A stretch of 7,749 nucleotides of DNA from Flavobacteriaceae bacterium (GTDB taxonomy: Bacteria; Bacteroidota; Bacteroidia; Flavobacteriales; Flavobacteriaceae), in contig JAURFJ010000059.1 in NCBI GenBank assembly GCA_030834365.1, positions 1 through 7,749 on the forward strand, written 5' to 3'. A program made the translations under genes and the position numbers. Under the pieces are notes generated by a model. That model was not told where the DNA came from and made no database searches. It saw nothing but the letters and a program-made list of their open reading frames with translations. Below are positions 1 through 6,957 of this stretch, one piece after another (the first letter of the stretch is position 1; the number at the start of each line of letters is the position of its first letter).

Positions 1-1416
1 GAATTGGTAGTCGGTGTAATAACGTTTCAGTGTTTTAGCCAAGGCGTCTTTGCCAATTATGTATCCCAGTTGCGCTAAAAAGACTGAGCCTTTAGAGTAG
101 GCAGCAATACTATAGGCAAAATTCTTGTCGTAGCGGTCAGAATGGGTTGTTTGTGGCTCCTCCATTTTTGACTCAACTAGCGCGTAATATCCTCTGTAGC
201 TTCCGGCATACGGATGTTCTTGATTGCGTCCCATAAGGCTATTCATGCACAGGCTACTGATGTATGAAGTAAAGCCCTCGTCCATCCAAGAGTGTTTTCC
301 TTCATTGGTGGCCAGCACATGCTGAAACCAAGAGTGCGCCAACTCATGAACCATTACACCAACCAAGCTTGGAAAGGGTCGGTCACCTGTAATTAAGGTA
401 GCCATGGCGTATTCCATTCCTCCGTCTCCACCCTGCACTACGCTGTATTGTTTGTAGGGGTACTTGCCGACGTGTTCGTTAAAAAAGCTCATCGCCTCTT
501 CGGTTTTAGACTGAAGGTTTTTCCAGTTTTCAGCCAATACAGGCTTATGCTTGTAGAAAAAGTGAAGGGTCACTTCGTCAGCGGTAACCAGCTTATCGTG
601 CACGTACTCTGGATCGGCGGCCCACATAAAATCATGCACATTGTCAGCCTTAAAGTGCCAGGTTAAGTTTTTTTGGTTTTTGCGAATGCGCACCTCTTCG
701 TCGGAGTATCCGTGGCCGATTTCGTCGGCATTTTGAAGATAACCTGTTGCGGCTACTGTATAGCTTTTGTCAAGAGTGAGCTTTACATCGAAATCGCCCC
801 AAACACCGTGAAATTCGCGGGCTATGTAAGGGTAATCGTGCCAGCCCTCATGATCGTATTCAACCATCTTTGGATACCATTGGCTCATTGATAGTGCAAC
901 GCCCTCTTCACTGTTTCGACCAGAACGTCTGATTTGAAGGGGTACTTGCCCCTCAAAATCAAGAGTGAGGGTGGTGCTGCTCTGCGGAAGCAGTGGCGTT
1001 TGAAGATCTACCACGAGAATAGTCTCTTCGTGTGAGGTCTTTAAGGGAGCGCCCTGGTTTTGGGTGATTTGTGTGACCGCTAGATAGCCCATTTCATCTT
1101 CAGAAAGCACTGATATGCGGCTTTCTTTATTTTCGGTCACCATGCGGTTATCGGGATCTGAGATGCTTTGTAGACGCGCATCCATATCGCTTCCGGGCCT
1201 GAAGGCGTTGAAGTAAAGATGAAAAAACACCCGATTTAAAGTGTCGGGAGAGTTGTTGGTATACTTAACCGTTGAGCTGCCCTTATAGGTGAAGTCTTCT
1301 ACGTTCATTGATACTTCCATGGCGTAATCAATGCGTTGCTGCCAATACCCGGGTTGTTTTTGAGCATGAGCAGTCAAAAGCACGAGTGCAAAAACAGAGG
1401 TTAAAATTGATTTCAT
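1..1416 (-). CDS. M1 family zinc metallopeptidase (aminopeptidase N-like), exported; C-terminal part cut off by the window edge
   Basis: The frame is open from an ATG at 1416 to base 1 without a stop, giving 472 residues of an incomplete protein. Residues 1-18 form a Sec signal peptide (a lysine, a hydrophobic run, then AHA before a Gln), so the enzyme is exported. An N-terminal beta-rich domain (about 25-250) precedes the catalytic domain. The gluzincin site is clear: HELAH with H357, E358 and H361, then the third zinc ligand E380 in WMDEGF, which gives exactly HExxH-18 residues-E. The exopeptidase motif appears as GGMEYA (332-337, E335), the GxMEN equivalent, and Y440 in the AYSKG segment fits the transition-state tyrosine. 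M1 enzymes release N-terminal residues from peptides. The gene starts 4 bases after the stop of the S8 protease gene and has no Shine-Dalgarno, so it is probably translated from the same message. The exact substrate cannot be read, and the missing C-terminal helical domain would set the subtype. Confidence 0.95.
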   Translation of the reverse strand, partial: MKSILTSVFALVLLTAHAQKQPGYWQQRIDYAMEVSMNVEDFTYKGSSTVKYTNNSPDTLNRVFFHLYFNAFRPGSDMDARLQSISDPDNRMVTENKESRISVLSEDEMGYLAVTQITQNQGAPLKTSHEETILVVDLQTPLLPQSSTTLTLDFEGQVPLQIRRSGRNSEEGVALSMSQWYPKMVEYDHEGWHDYPYIAREFHGVWGDFDVKLTLDKSYTVAATGYLQNADEIGHGYSDEEVRIRKNQKNLTWHFKADNVHDFMWAADPEYVHDKLVTADEVTLHFFYKHKPVLAENWKNLQSKTEEAMSFFNEHVGKYPYKQYSVVQGGDGGMEYAMATLITGDRPFPSLVGVMVHELAHSWFQHVLATNEGKHSWMDEGFTSYISSLCMNSLMGRNQEHPYAGSYRGYYALVESKMEEPQTTHSDRYDKNFAYSIAAYSKGSVFLAQLGYIIGKDALAKTLKRYYTDYQF

Positions 1417-1420
1417 AAGA

Positions 1421-3001
1421 CTATTGTTGTGCGCGAATAAGTGCGTTGTATAAATTTACTATTCCTCCGGTTTTGCTCAGCTCTCGAAACGGATCAAAAA
1501 CCTGCGTTCCCGGAACGATCACTTCTAAAGGTAATCGAATGCTAGAATCGAGCAAAATCTCTTTGATTTCTGAGGCCGACTTCTTTGGGTAATACGCCCT
1601 TATCCAAGCTGCTATGCCGCTTACTACAGGCGCGGCCATTGAGGTTCCTCCTTGAAATTCATACCCCTTATTGGGCATGAACGAGTAGATCTGATCTCCA
1701 GGCGCAAATAGGTCTACATTAGAGGCTCCGTAATTTGAAAAATCAGCCACCAGGCCCTGTTCAAGAGCGGGGGTGAGGGCTCCGACTGAAATAAAGTTTG
1801 ACACGAATTCTTTTTGTGTGCCTCCGTGGTCATCGGGGAAGTTGCGAGATGTAGATTGGTCTAAATTTTTACCGTCATTTCCGGCAGCATGTACCACAAG
1901 TATCCCTCTTTGGTCGGCATAGGCAATGGCATCTCTAACCCATTCGGCCTTAGGTGAGAACGATTTTCCGAAGCTGCAATTGATGATGTCGGCCCCGTTG
2001 TCAACCGCATACCGAATGGCCAGAGCCACGTCTTTGTCGTACTCGTCTCCAGCCGGAACCGTTCTTAATATCATCAGTTGAGCGAAAGGAGCGATGGTAC
2101 TGATGATTCCGGCCACATGGGTTCCGTGCGATTCGTCTTCATTGCGAATAGAGGGGTCGCCATTTCCGTATACGGTGTAGTTGAGGTCATACGGATCGTC
2201 CCCAACCACCTCTCTAGCGTTGAGGTCAAGGTTGAGGTTGTAATCGTAGCGCTCACTGAAATAGTTCAAACCAGAAGACAGCTCCTTAAGCAGCCCCTCT
2301 GATTCGTCTACGTAGGTAAACAATTGAGAGAGCACCGCTTTTTGTTGGGCCATGAAAGCGGTAGACGGGGTGTATTGCTCCAAATCTGAAAGGTCAAACG
2401 AAGACTTTTTAATTTCGCTAGACAGGCTGTCGACGGCGGTCTTGGCCATCTGGTAGAGACGCTTGTATTGAGACTTGTTTTCTTGAGCCTTAACCAGCTC
2501 TTTGGCGTGAATAGTCTTGGCCCGCTCTAGATCTTCTTCAGTTCCTATTCCACGAGCCAGCATGCGCACATATTCCATCTGCTCATAGTAAGACTCGCCC
2601 AAAAAGTTATAGCCCAAAACATCATCGACAAAACCGTTGCCGTCATCGTCTAGGCCATTAGCAGCAATCTCGTCGGTATTGTTCCAAAGTTTTCCTGAAA
2701 ATCCAGGATGATCTAGATCTACCCCAGAGTCTACAATGGCCACCACCACGGGTTTCGTTTTACGGGGCTTCATTGAGGCTTTAACACGATTGAGACTGAT
2801 GCCGGCCACCGAGTCACGCACTGGGTCGGCCATAAACCATTGCTGCAATTGTTCTTCAGTTAGCGCCTCAGTTTTTGCTGCCAGAGCAGTTCCGCCTATT
2901 GGGTTGGCGTCAGTAAGCAAACGCCCGGCGCTGCACGAAGAAAGAAAGACAACCGCAATTGCGGTCAATAGAAGACGAAGTATAGGGCGGCGTGTTCTCA
3001 T
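1421..3001 (-). CDS. S8 family (subtilisin-like) serine protease, predicted lipoprotein, with long Asp-His insertion
   Basis: This is a 526-residue protein. Residues 1-23 form a lipoprotein signal: arginines, a hydrophobic stretch and the lipobox LSSC with C23, so the mature enzyme should be membrane anchored and act in the periplasm or outside the cell. The subtilase triad is complete: D91 in VAIVDSGVDLDHPGF, H292 in SHGTHVAGI and S454 in GGTSMAAP, with the oxyanion Asn N375 in HAAGNDG. An acidic DDDGNGFVDD segment (118-127) after the Asp motif resembles a calcium-binding loop and is common in Bacteroidota subtilases. The Asp-His spacing is about 200 residues, against roughly 30 in subtilisin; most of the excess (about 135-275) is charged and helical. 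No obvious inhibitor-type propeptide is seen, only about 60 residues between C23 and the catalytic domain, and no C-terminal sorting domain follows the Ser motif by more than 75 residues. The start ATG overlaps the stop of the upstream hydrolase gene as ATGA, which fixes the start and implies coupled translation. The substrate is unknown. Confidence 0.95.
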   Translation of the reverse strand: MRTRRPILRLLLTAIAVVFLSSCSAGRLLTDANPIGGTALAAKTEALTEEQLQQWFMADPVRDSVAGISLNRVKASMKPRKTKPVVVAIVDSGVDLDHPGFSGKLWNNTDEIAANGLDDDGNGFVDDVLGYNFLGESYYEQMEYVRMLARGIGTEEDLERAKTIHAKELVKAQENKSQYKRLYQMAKTAVDSLSSEIKKSSFDLSDLEQYTPSTAFMAQQKAVLSQLFTYVDESEGLLKELSSGLNYFSERYDYNLNLDLNAREVVGDDPYDLNYTVYGNGDPSIRNEDESHGTHVAGIISTIAPFAQLMILRTVPAGDEYDKDVALAIRYAVDNGADIINCSFGKSFSPKAEWVRDAIAYADQRGILVVHAAGNDGKNLDQSTSRNFPDDHGGTQKEFVSNFISVGALTPALEQGLVADFSNYGASNVDLFAPGDQIYSFMPNKGYEFQGGTSMAAPVVSGIAAWIRAYYPKKSASEIKEILLDSSIRLPLEVIVPGTQVFDPFRELSKTGGIVNLYNALIRAQQ

Positions 3002-3849
3002 GAAAAGAATGAATTAAAATCAAAGGTTTGGTCTATCCGCACACCCTTTTCGGTGCCGCGAAGCGAGGCTAACTCGTTGTGGGCGTCGTGCTCAAAAAGT
3101 AAGAGAAAATTCTCTGCAAGGGCTCGATCTAAGAATGAAGCTTTCTCGGTCAAGGTTAAAAGAGGGCGAGTGTCGTATCCCATTACGTAGGGCACAGGTA
3201 CATGGCCCGCGGTGGCGATAAGGTCGGCCACATAGGCCAAACGCTCACCTTTATAGTTCAACAGAGGCAACATCTGTTTTTCGGTGTGACCGTCGACGTA
3301 GACAATTTCAAACGGAAACTCAGCGACCAAATCCGGATGCTCATCGGTAAAATAAAGCTGACCAGACTCTTGAATGGGTAAAATATTTTCGCTTAAAAAG
3401 GAAGCTTTTTCTCGGGCATTCGGATGGGTAGCCCAATGCCAATGGGCAGCGTTAGACCAATAACGCGCGTTTTTAAAGGTGAGCTGGTAGCCGTCTTTAC
3501 GGTCGTTCCACCTAACCGATCCGCCCACATGATCAAAGTGCAGGTGGGTGAAAAACACATCGGTAATGTCATCAAAAGAAAAGCCGTGCGCGCGAAGCGA
3601 ACCCTCTAGACTGTGTGTGCCCCAGCGGTGATAATGAGAGAAGAACTTTTCGCTTTGCTTGTCGCCTAAGCCACTATCTACCAGAAGCAGTCGGTTTCCC
3701 CACTCGATCAGCAAACATCGGGCGGCTAGGTCAATTCGGTTTTCGGCGTCTGACGGATTGCTGCGCTGCCAGATCGTTTTTGGTACCACGCCGAACATGG
3801 CTCCTCCGTCGAGCTTAAAATTGCCGGTTTCTACGAGGTAGAGTTGCAT
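2998..3849 (-). CDS. MBL-fold metallo-hydrolase (AiiA-like lactonase/hydrolase class)
   Basis: This is a 283-residue protein without a signal peptide, so probably cytoplasmic. It carries the full binuclear zinc set of the metallo-beta-lactamase fold: THLHFDHVGG with H102, H104, D106 and H107, then H188 in VDGHTEKQ, D209 in YVADL and H254 in LFEHD. The strand LLLVDSGLGDK (54-64) precedes it. Spacing and length match the group that includes N-acyl homoserine lactonases and related esterases, but the group is functionally broad and I see no residue that proves lactonase activity. The ATG at 3849 lies inside the last 19 bases of the SulP gene. Its TGA overlaps the ATG of the S8 protease gene by four bases. 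No Shine-Dalgarno precedes the start. A Bacteroidota-type -7 element just upstream (3855-3862) could give it a separate, nearly leaderless transcript. Fold and metal site are certain; the substrate is not. Confidence 0.93.
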   Translation of the reverse strand: MQLYLVETGNFKLDGGAMFGVVPKTIWQRSNPSDAENRIDLAARCLLIEWGNRLLLVDSGLGDKQSEKFFSHYHRWGTHSLEGSLRAHGFSFDDITDVFFTHLHFDHVGGSVRWNDRKDGYQLTFKNARYWSNAAHWHWATHPNAREKASFLSENILPIQESGQLYFTDEHPDLVAEFPFEIVYVDGHTEKQMLPLLNYKGERLAYVADLIATAGHVPVPYVMGYDTRPLLTLTEKASFLDRALAENFLLLFEHDAHNELASLRGTEKGVRIDQTFDFNSFFS

Positions 3850-6032
3850 TCGATCAAAGATACTAGTTCACGCCCAAAATAAGCCAAGGCCTTGATTTCG
3901 CTCGGAGACAACAAGCGCTCATTTTTGAACACAAGCAGCTGACGGCCATTAGACTCTATGTGGTAAATGGCATTGCTTTCAAAGAAAAGCACCAAGGCGT
4001 CGTCAAAAAACGCAATGATTTTTTCTTCTGAGGGGCCGCTCAGGTGAAAGCGCTTATTAAAGTCTTTGTGTTTGCCTATCTGAATGTCTTGATAACCGGC
4101 AAGGGCATAGAGCCGCTCAAGCAGGCCTTCGCGGGTTAGCGTAAATACAGGTATTGAACAGTTGAGGTCAAGCAGCATTAGAGTGCTTTTCACGTCTTCT
4201 TTGGCTATGAATTCTCCCTCGCTGTATTCAATGTCGAATACAGTGCAGCGCTTATCGGCATCGATTAGCATGTTGTAAGACCGATTTAGGTTGCGGGTGG
4301 CGAAGTATACGAAATCGCCCAGCGGGCTCTTGAGCTCGAGGTTTGTAGGGCTATAGGTCCACAGGTATTCTTGGGCCATATCGGCCAGCTGCCTTTGTCG
4401 CCGGGTGAGCACCTTAGAAAAGCTTCCCCTGCTTGAGGACATTTTGCGCACGGCAAACGGATGCGAAGACGAGGCCCCCAACGTATCAAGACCTATGACC
4501 TCAACGCTTCCGCCCTTTTTTTCGTAAGATTGAACATAGCTTTCAACCCCCTCCATCGCTGTGTGGTCCACAAACTTACAGAGCGAGAAGTCGAGCACTA
4601 CCTTTTTGGTATATCCAATGGCGTCTAACTTCTTCTGCAACTTGTAGAAGTTCAAAAACGTGCAGTAGTGTTTGACGCTTACAAAAAAGGTGTCTTCTTG
4701 GGGCTCTTTGAAGGCGAGCACATTCGGCTTAAACAGGTTTAAAAAGAAAAGCAGCGGGTCTCGGGTAATGAGAAGGTGAGAAATTAGGGTCGACAAGGCC
4801 CCGATGAACACGCCTAGCACTATGTTGGTGCTCAGCGTGGCGATGAGGGTGACCACGAAAATAAAGAGCTGCTCGAAGCCCACTTTATAGGCGGCCACAA
4901 ACTTCAGCGGATGTGATAGCTTAAACCCCGTATACACCAAAATCGCCGCTAGCGCTGAAAGCGGGATACGGTTGAGTGTTTGGCTAAACACGACCACAAA
5001 GAGCACCAGAAAGGCCCCGTGAAAAAAATTAGCCGATCGATTGGTGGCGCCCTGAGTGACATTGACCGAACTGCGTGAAATAACCGTGACCACATTGAGT
5101 CCGCCTAGCGCTCCACTGACAGCGGTGGCCGCGCCTAAAGCCTTTAGGTCTCTATTGGCGTTCGACCGCCGTTTAAAAACATCGAGCTTGTCAACCGCTT
5201 TGATTGAGAGCAGTGATTCTATGCTTCCCACAAAGGCGATGGTCATGGCCACAGATATGATAGGCCATGAAAAGCTGAAATCTGGAAAAACGACCAGCTT
5301 CTCTATAGAGTTTGGAAGGGCAATGAATCCATCGGCCGCGATGGGGGAGCTCTTTGAGGTCCACTCGTAGTAATAACTAAGGGCTATGGCAATTAGAAGC
5401 ACCCACATGGGGGCCGGAATGCGCTGATAAAATGAATTGCGGATGTACGAATTAAAGAGCAAGATGAGCAGCGAAACGATTCCAAGCCACCCCGCTATGA
5501 GCAGTCCGGTGTCTGAGGCAGCCGTGGTTAAGAAGTGCCAAAGTTGGGCAGGGATGTCTACGAGCAGCTCTAATGATGATTTTTTGAGAGTTGCTAGGCC
5601 GAGCATCACGTGAAATTGTTTGGCGATTAGGCTTAATCCGATGGCCGCCATCATGCCCTCAATGGCGGAGGAGGGAAAAAAGGCCGCCAAGCCGCCCATG
5701 CGCAGCAGGCCTAATAAAAACATGAGTACTCCGGCCAGCACAATCGCCGACAGGGTTAGTAGGTAGCCTTGATAATAATCGGGTCCGGCCAAGGTGGTAA
5801 CGGCAGACAACATCACCACAACCAAACTGTAGCCGGGTCCGGCGATAGTTACGTAAGATCCACCCAATAGGGCGGTAACGATTCCGCCAACAATGGCTGA
5901 CACGATTCCGGCGCTCGGAGGCATTCCACTTGCAATGGCCAAACTTAACCCCAGGGGCAGCGCGATGAGCGATACCACAAAGCCAGCAAAGATGTTCTTG
6001 TGCAGGCTACCAACAAAGGTCGACTTAGTCAT
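3831..6032 (-). CDS. SulP (SLC26-type) inorganic anion transporter with STAS domain and additional C-terminal cytoplasmic module
   Basis: This is a 733-residue inner-membrane protein. Residues about 10-425 are a dense series of hydrophobic segments, the SulP transport core. Recognisable stretches are AGFVVSLIALPLGLSLAIASG near the start (15-35), the conserved helix with ESLLSIKAVDKLD (272-284), NANRDLKALG (291-300) and SRSSVNVTQGATNRSANFFHG (319-339). This set resembles the Bacteroidota SulP subgroup often called sulfate or bicarbonate transporters; the anion cannot be fixed from sequence, and no carbonic anhydrase gene is nearby. Residues about 445-520 form a STAS domain (VVLDFSLCKFVDHTAMEGVESYV), with H490/T491 where a phosphorylatable Ser often lies. 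About 190 residues follow (540-733), which typical SulP proteins lack, including DIEYSEGEFIAKED and AIYHIESNGRQLLVF. The start at 6032 overlaps the usp gene by 8 bases and the TAG stop overlaps the MBL gene by 19 bases. A weak AAAGG lies only a few bases before the ATG and is probably not meaningful. Confidence 0.93.
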   Translation of the reverse strand: MTKSTFVGSLHKNIFAGFVVSLIALPLGLSLAIASGMPPSAGIVSAIVGGIVTALLGGSYVTIAGPGYSLVVVMLSAVTTLAGPDYYQGYLLTLSAIVLAGVLMFLLGLLRMGGLAAFFPSSAIEGMMAAIGLSLIAKQFHVMLGLATLKKSSLELLVDIPAQLWHFLTTAASDTGLLIAGWLGIVSLLILLFNSYIRNSFYQRIPAPMWVLLIAIALSYYYEWTSKSSPIAADGFIALPNSIEKLVVFPDFSFSWPIISVAMTIAFVGSIESLLSIKAVDKLDVFKRRSNANRDLKALGAATAVSGALGGLNVVTVISRSSVNVTQGATNRSANFFHGAFLVLFVVVFSQTLNRIPLSALAAILVYTGFKLSHPLKFVAAYKVGFEQLFIFVVTLIATLSTNIVLGVFIGALSTLISHLLITRDPLLFFLNLFKPNVLAFKEPQEDTFFVSVKHYCTFLNFYKLQKKLDAIGYTKKVVLDFSLCKFVDHTAMEGVESYVQSYEKKGGSVEVIGLDTLGASSSHPFAVRKMSSSRGSFSKVLTRRQRQLADMAQEYLWTYSPTNLELKSPLGDFVYFATRNLNRSYNMLIDADKRCTVFDIEYSEGEFIAKEDVKSTLMLLDLNCSIPVFTLTREGLLERLYALAGYQDIQIGKHKDFNKRFHLSGPSEEKIIAFFDDALVLFFESNAIYHIESNGRQLLVFKNERLLSPSEIKALAYFGRELVSLIECNSTS
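3855..3862 (-). promoter_or_regulatory. Possible Bacteroidota -7 element (TAnnTTTG) ahead of the MBL gene
   Basis: On the minus strand this reads TATCTTTG, an exact match to the Bacteroidota -7 consensus TAnnTTTG, five bases before the ATG at 3849 and inside the 3' end of the SulP gene. A TTG lies 22 bases upstream, near the upper end of plausible -33 spacing. If used, the transcript would begin about at the start codon, so the message for the MBL, S8 and M1 genes would be nearly leaderless. An eight-base match with two free positions occurs by chance often enough that this stays tentative. Confidence 0.2.
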
Positions 6033-6912
6033 GCGCCTTTATTTTAGGCCTTACGATGAGCAACTCGCAGGGAAGGTCAGACAATATAAACTCGATATCT
6101 CTGGTAAAAATTCGCTTGAATAGAGAGGTTTGCTTTTCGGCGTTCATCACCAGAAGATCCGCCCTGCTAATTTCTGCGAAATGACCTATTGAATACCCGC
6201 GCTTGCCAAAAATGGGCTGAGATCGCAGGCTGACACCTTCTTTTAGTGCCTCAGGAATTTCTTCAATGATTTTTTGAATGCGGCGGTCTTCACTGACCTC
6301 TAGCTGGTGACGTTTGCGCAACGACTTAATTAGAGTTCGGTCGTCTTCGACGGCCACCTTGATAGCCTTTGGCGCTATTTCTTCTACCACTGTTAGCTGC
6401 TGAGCTCCTAATTGTTGCGCCATAAAAAAGGCTGCATAGATAGACGAGGCGGTATAGTCAGAAAGAATTCCGTTAACGACCACATGCTTGCAAGCCACGC
6501 GCTCTTTTGCGGCGTTTATGAGCAGCAGCACAGAGCAACCCACATTGCGAGTGAGCTTTCGAGCTACTGATCCGACGTAAAACCTGAAAAGCGACTCGTG
6601 CTGCTGGGCTCCGATCACCAGAAGGTCAATATCAAGCAATGCGCACTGATCGTATATGGTCTGATACGGATCGCCTTCTTGCCACAGAATCTGGCCAACA
6701 ACTTGAGCCTCAGGTATTTTTTCAAGAAGCGCGTCGATCGCTTGCTTTTTATCGGCTGTGCAGGCACCTACATGAAGCAGCGTAAGTTCTGCCCCTAAAA
6801 ACCGACATACCCGCAACACTTCAAAGAGATTGTTTTCGAGATTCGGAGAAAACGCGAACCCAAAGAGCACCTTTTTAAATAGAGGAGAGGTATCGGATGT
6901 TTTTTTGGCCAT
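6025..6912 (-). CDS. Universal stress protein, two tandem Usp domains
   Basis: This is a 295-residue soluble protein, about twice the length of a single Usp domain. Domain 1 (about 12-132) runs from KVLFGFAFSPN through LTLLHVGA to DIDLLVIGAQQHESLFRFYVGSVARKLTRNVGCSVLLL; it keeps G101 and the G114-S115 pair of the nucleotide-binding loop but has lost the second Gly of GxxG (it reads GAQQ). Domain 2 (about 140-289) ends in ADLLVMNAEKQTSLFKRIFTRDIEFILSDLPCELLIVRP, where the GS pair is replaced (FTRD), so it probably does not bind ATP in the usual way. Tandem Usp proteins generally help stress survival or regulate partners, and Usp domains are sometimes fused to transporters. Here the gene overlaps the SulP start by 8 bases, which suggests it may act on that transporter; this is inference. 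The start is the ATG at 6912, 45 bases after the lepA stop, without a Shine-Dalgarno. Confidence 0.9.
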   Translation of the reverse strand: MAKKTSDTSPLFKKVLFGFAFSPNLENNLFEVLRVCRFLGAELTLLHVGACTADKKQAIDALLEKIPEAQVVGQILWQEGDPYQTIYDQCALLDIDLLVIGAQQHESLFRFYVGSVARKLTRNVGCSVLLLINAAKERVACKHVVVNGILSDYTASSIYAAFFMAQQLGAQQLTVVEEIAPKAIKVAVEDDRTLIKSLRKRHQLEVSEDRRIQKIIEEIPEALKEGVSLRSQPIFGKRGYSIGHFAEISRADLLVMNAEKQTSLFKRIFTRDIEFILSDLPCELLIVRPKIKAHD

Positions 6913-6957
6913 TCGAAACAGCTTTTACAGCGAGTTTCTGAAGGTACTAAATATTGC
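6913..6957 (-). other. lepA-usp intergenic gap with a weak hairpin
   Basis: This 45-base gap is the longest non-coding stretch in the window. On the transcribed strand it contains GAAAC and GTTTC arms (6934-6938 and 6915-6919) enclosing a shorter GCT/AGC pairing with a 5-base loop and a small internal bulge. The structure ends two bases before the usp start codon. It has no following T-run, so it is not a convincing intrinsic terminator. It could modestly mask the usp start, or be chance. No TAnnTTTG promoter element is visible in the gap. Confidence 0.3.

Noticed and set aside
448..891. Two 72-residue open frames on the plus strand
   Set aside because: They lie wholly antisense to the M1 peptidase gene, whose frame has the complete zinc site and signal peptide; their translations show no domain features and are shadows of its codon pattern.
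2736..3017. 93-residue plus-strand open frame spanning the S8/MBL junction
   Set aside because: Antisense to the lipoprotein signal and Asp-motif region of the protease; arginine-rich and without recognisable features.
2998..3849. Naming the MBL gene as an AHL lactonase (quorum-quenching) gene
   Set aside because: The metal ligands match that class, but the same set occurs in many esterases and hydrolases, and no lactonase-specific residue or context is visible.
5056..5370. 104-residue plus-strand open frame
   Set aside because: Antisense to the transmembrane core of the SulP gene; long only because of the codon composition of the opposite strand.
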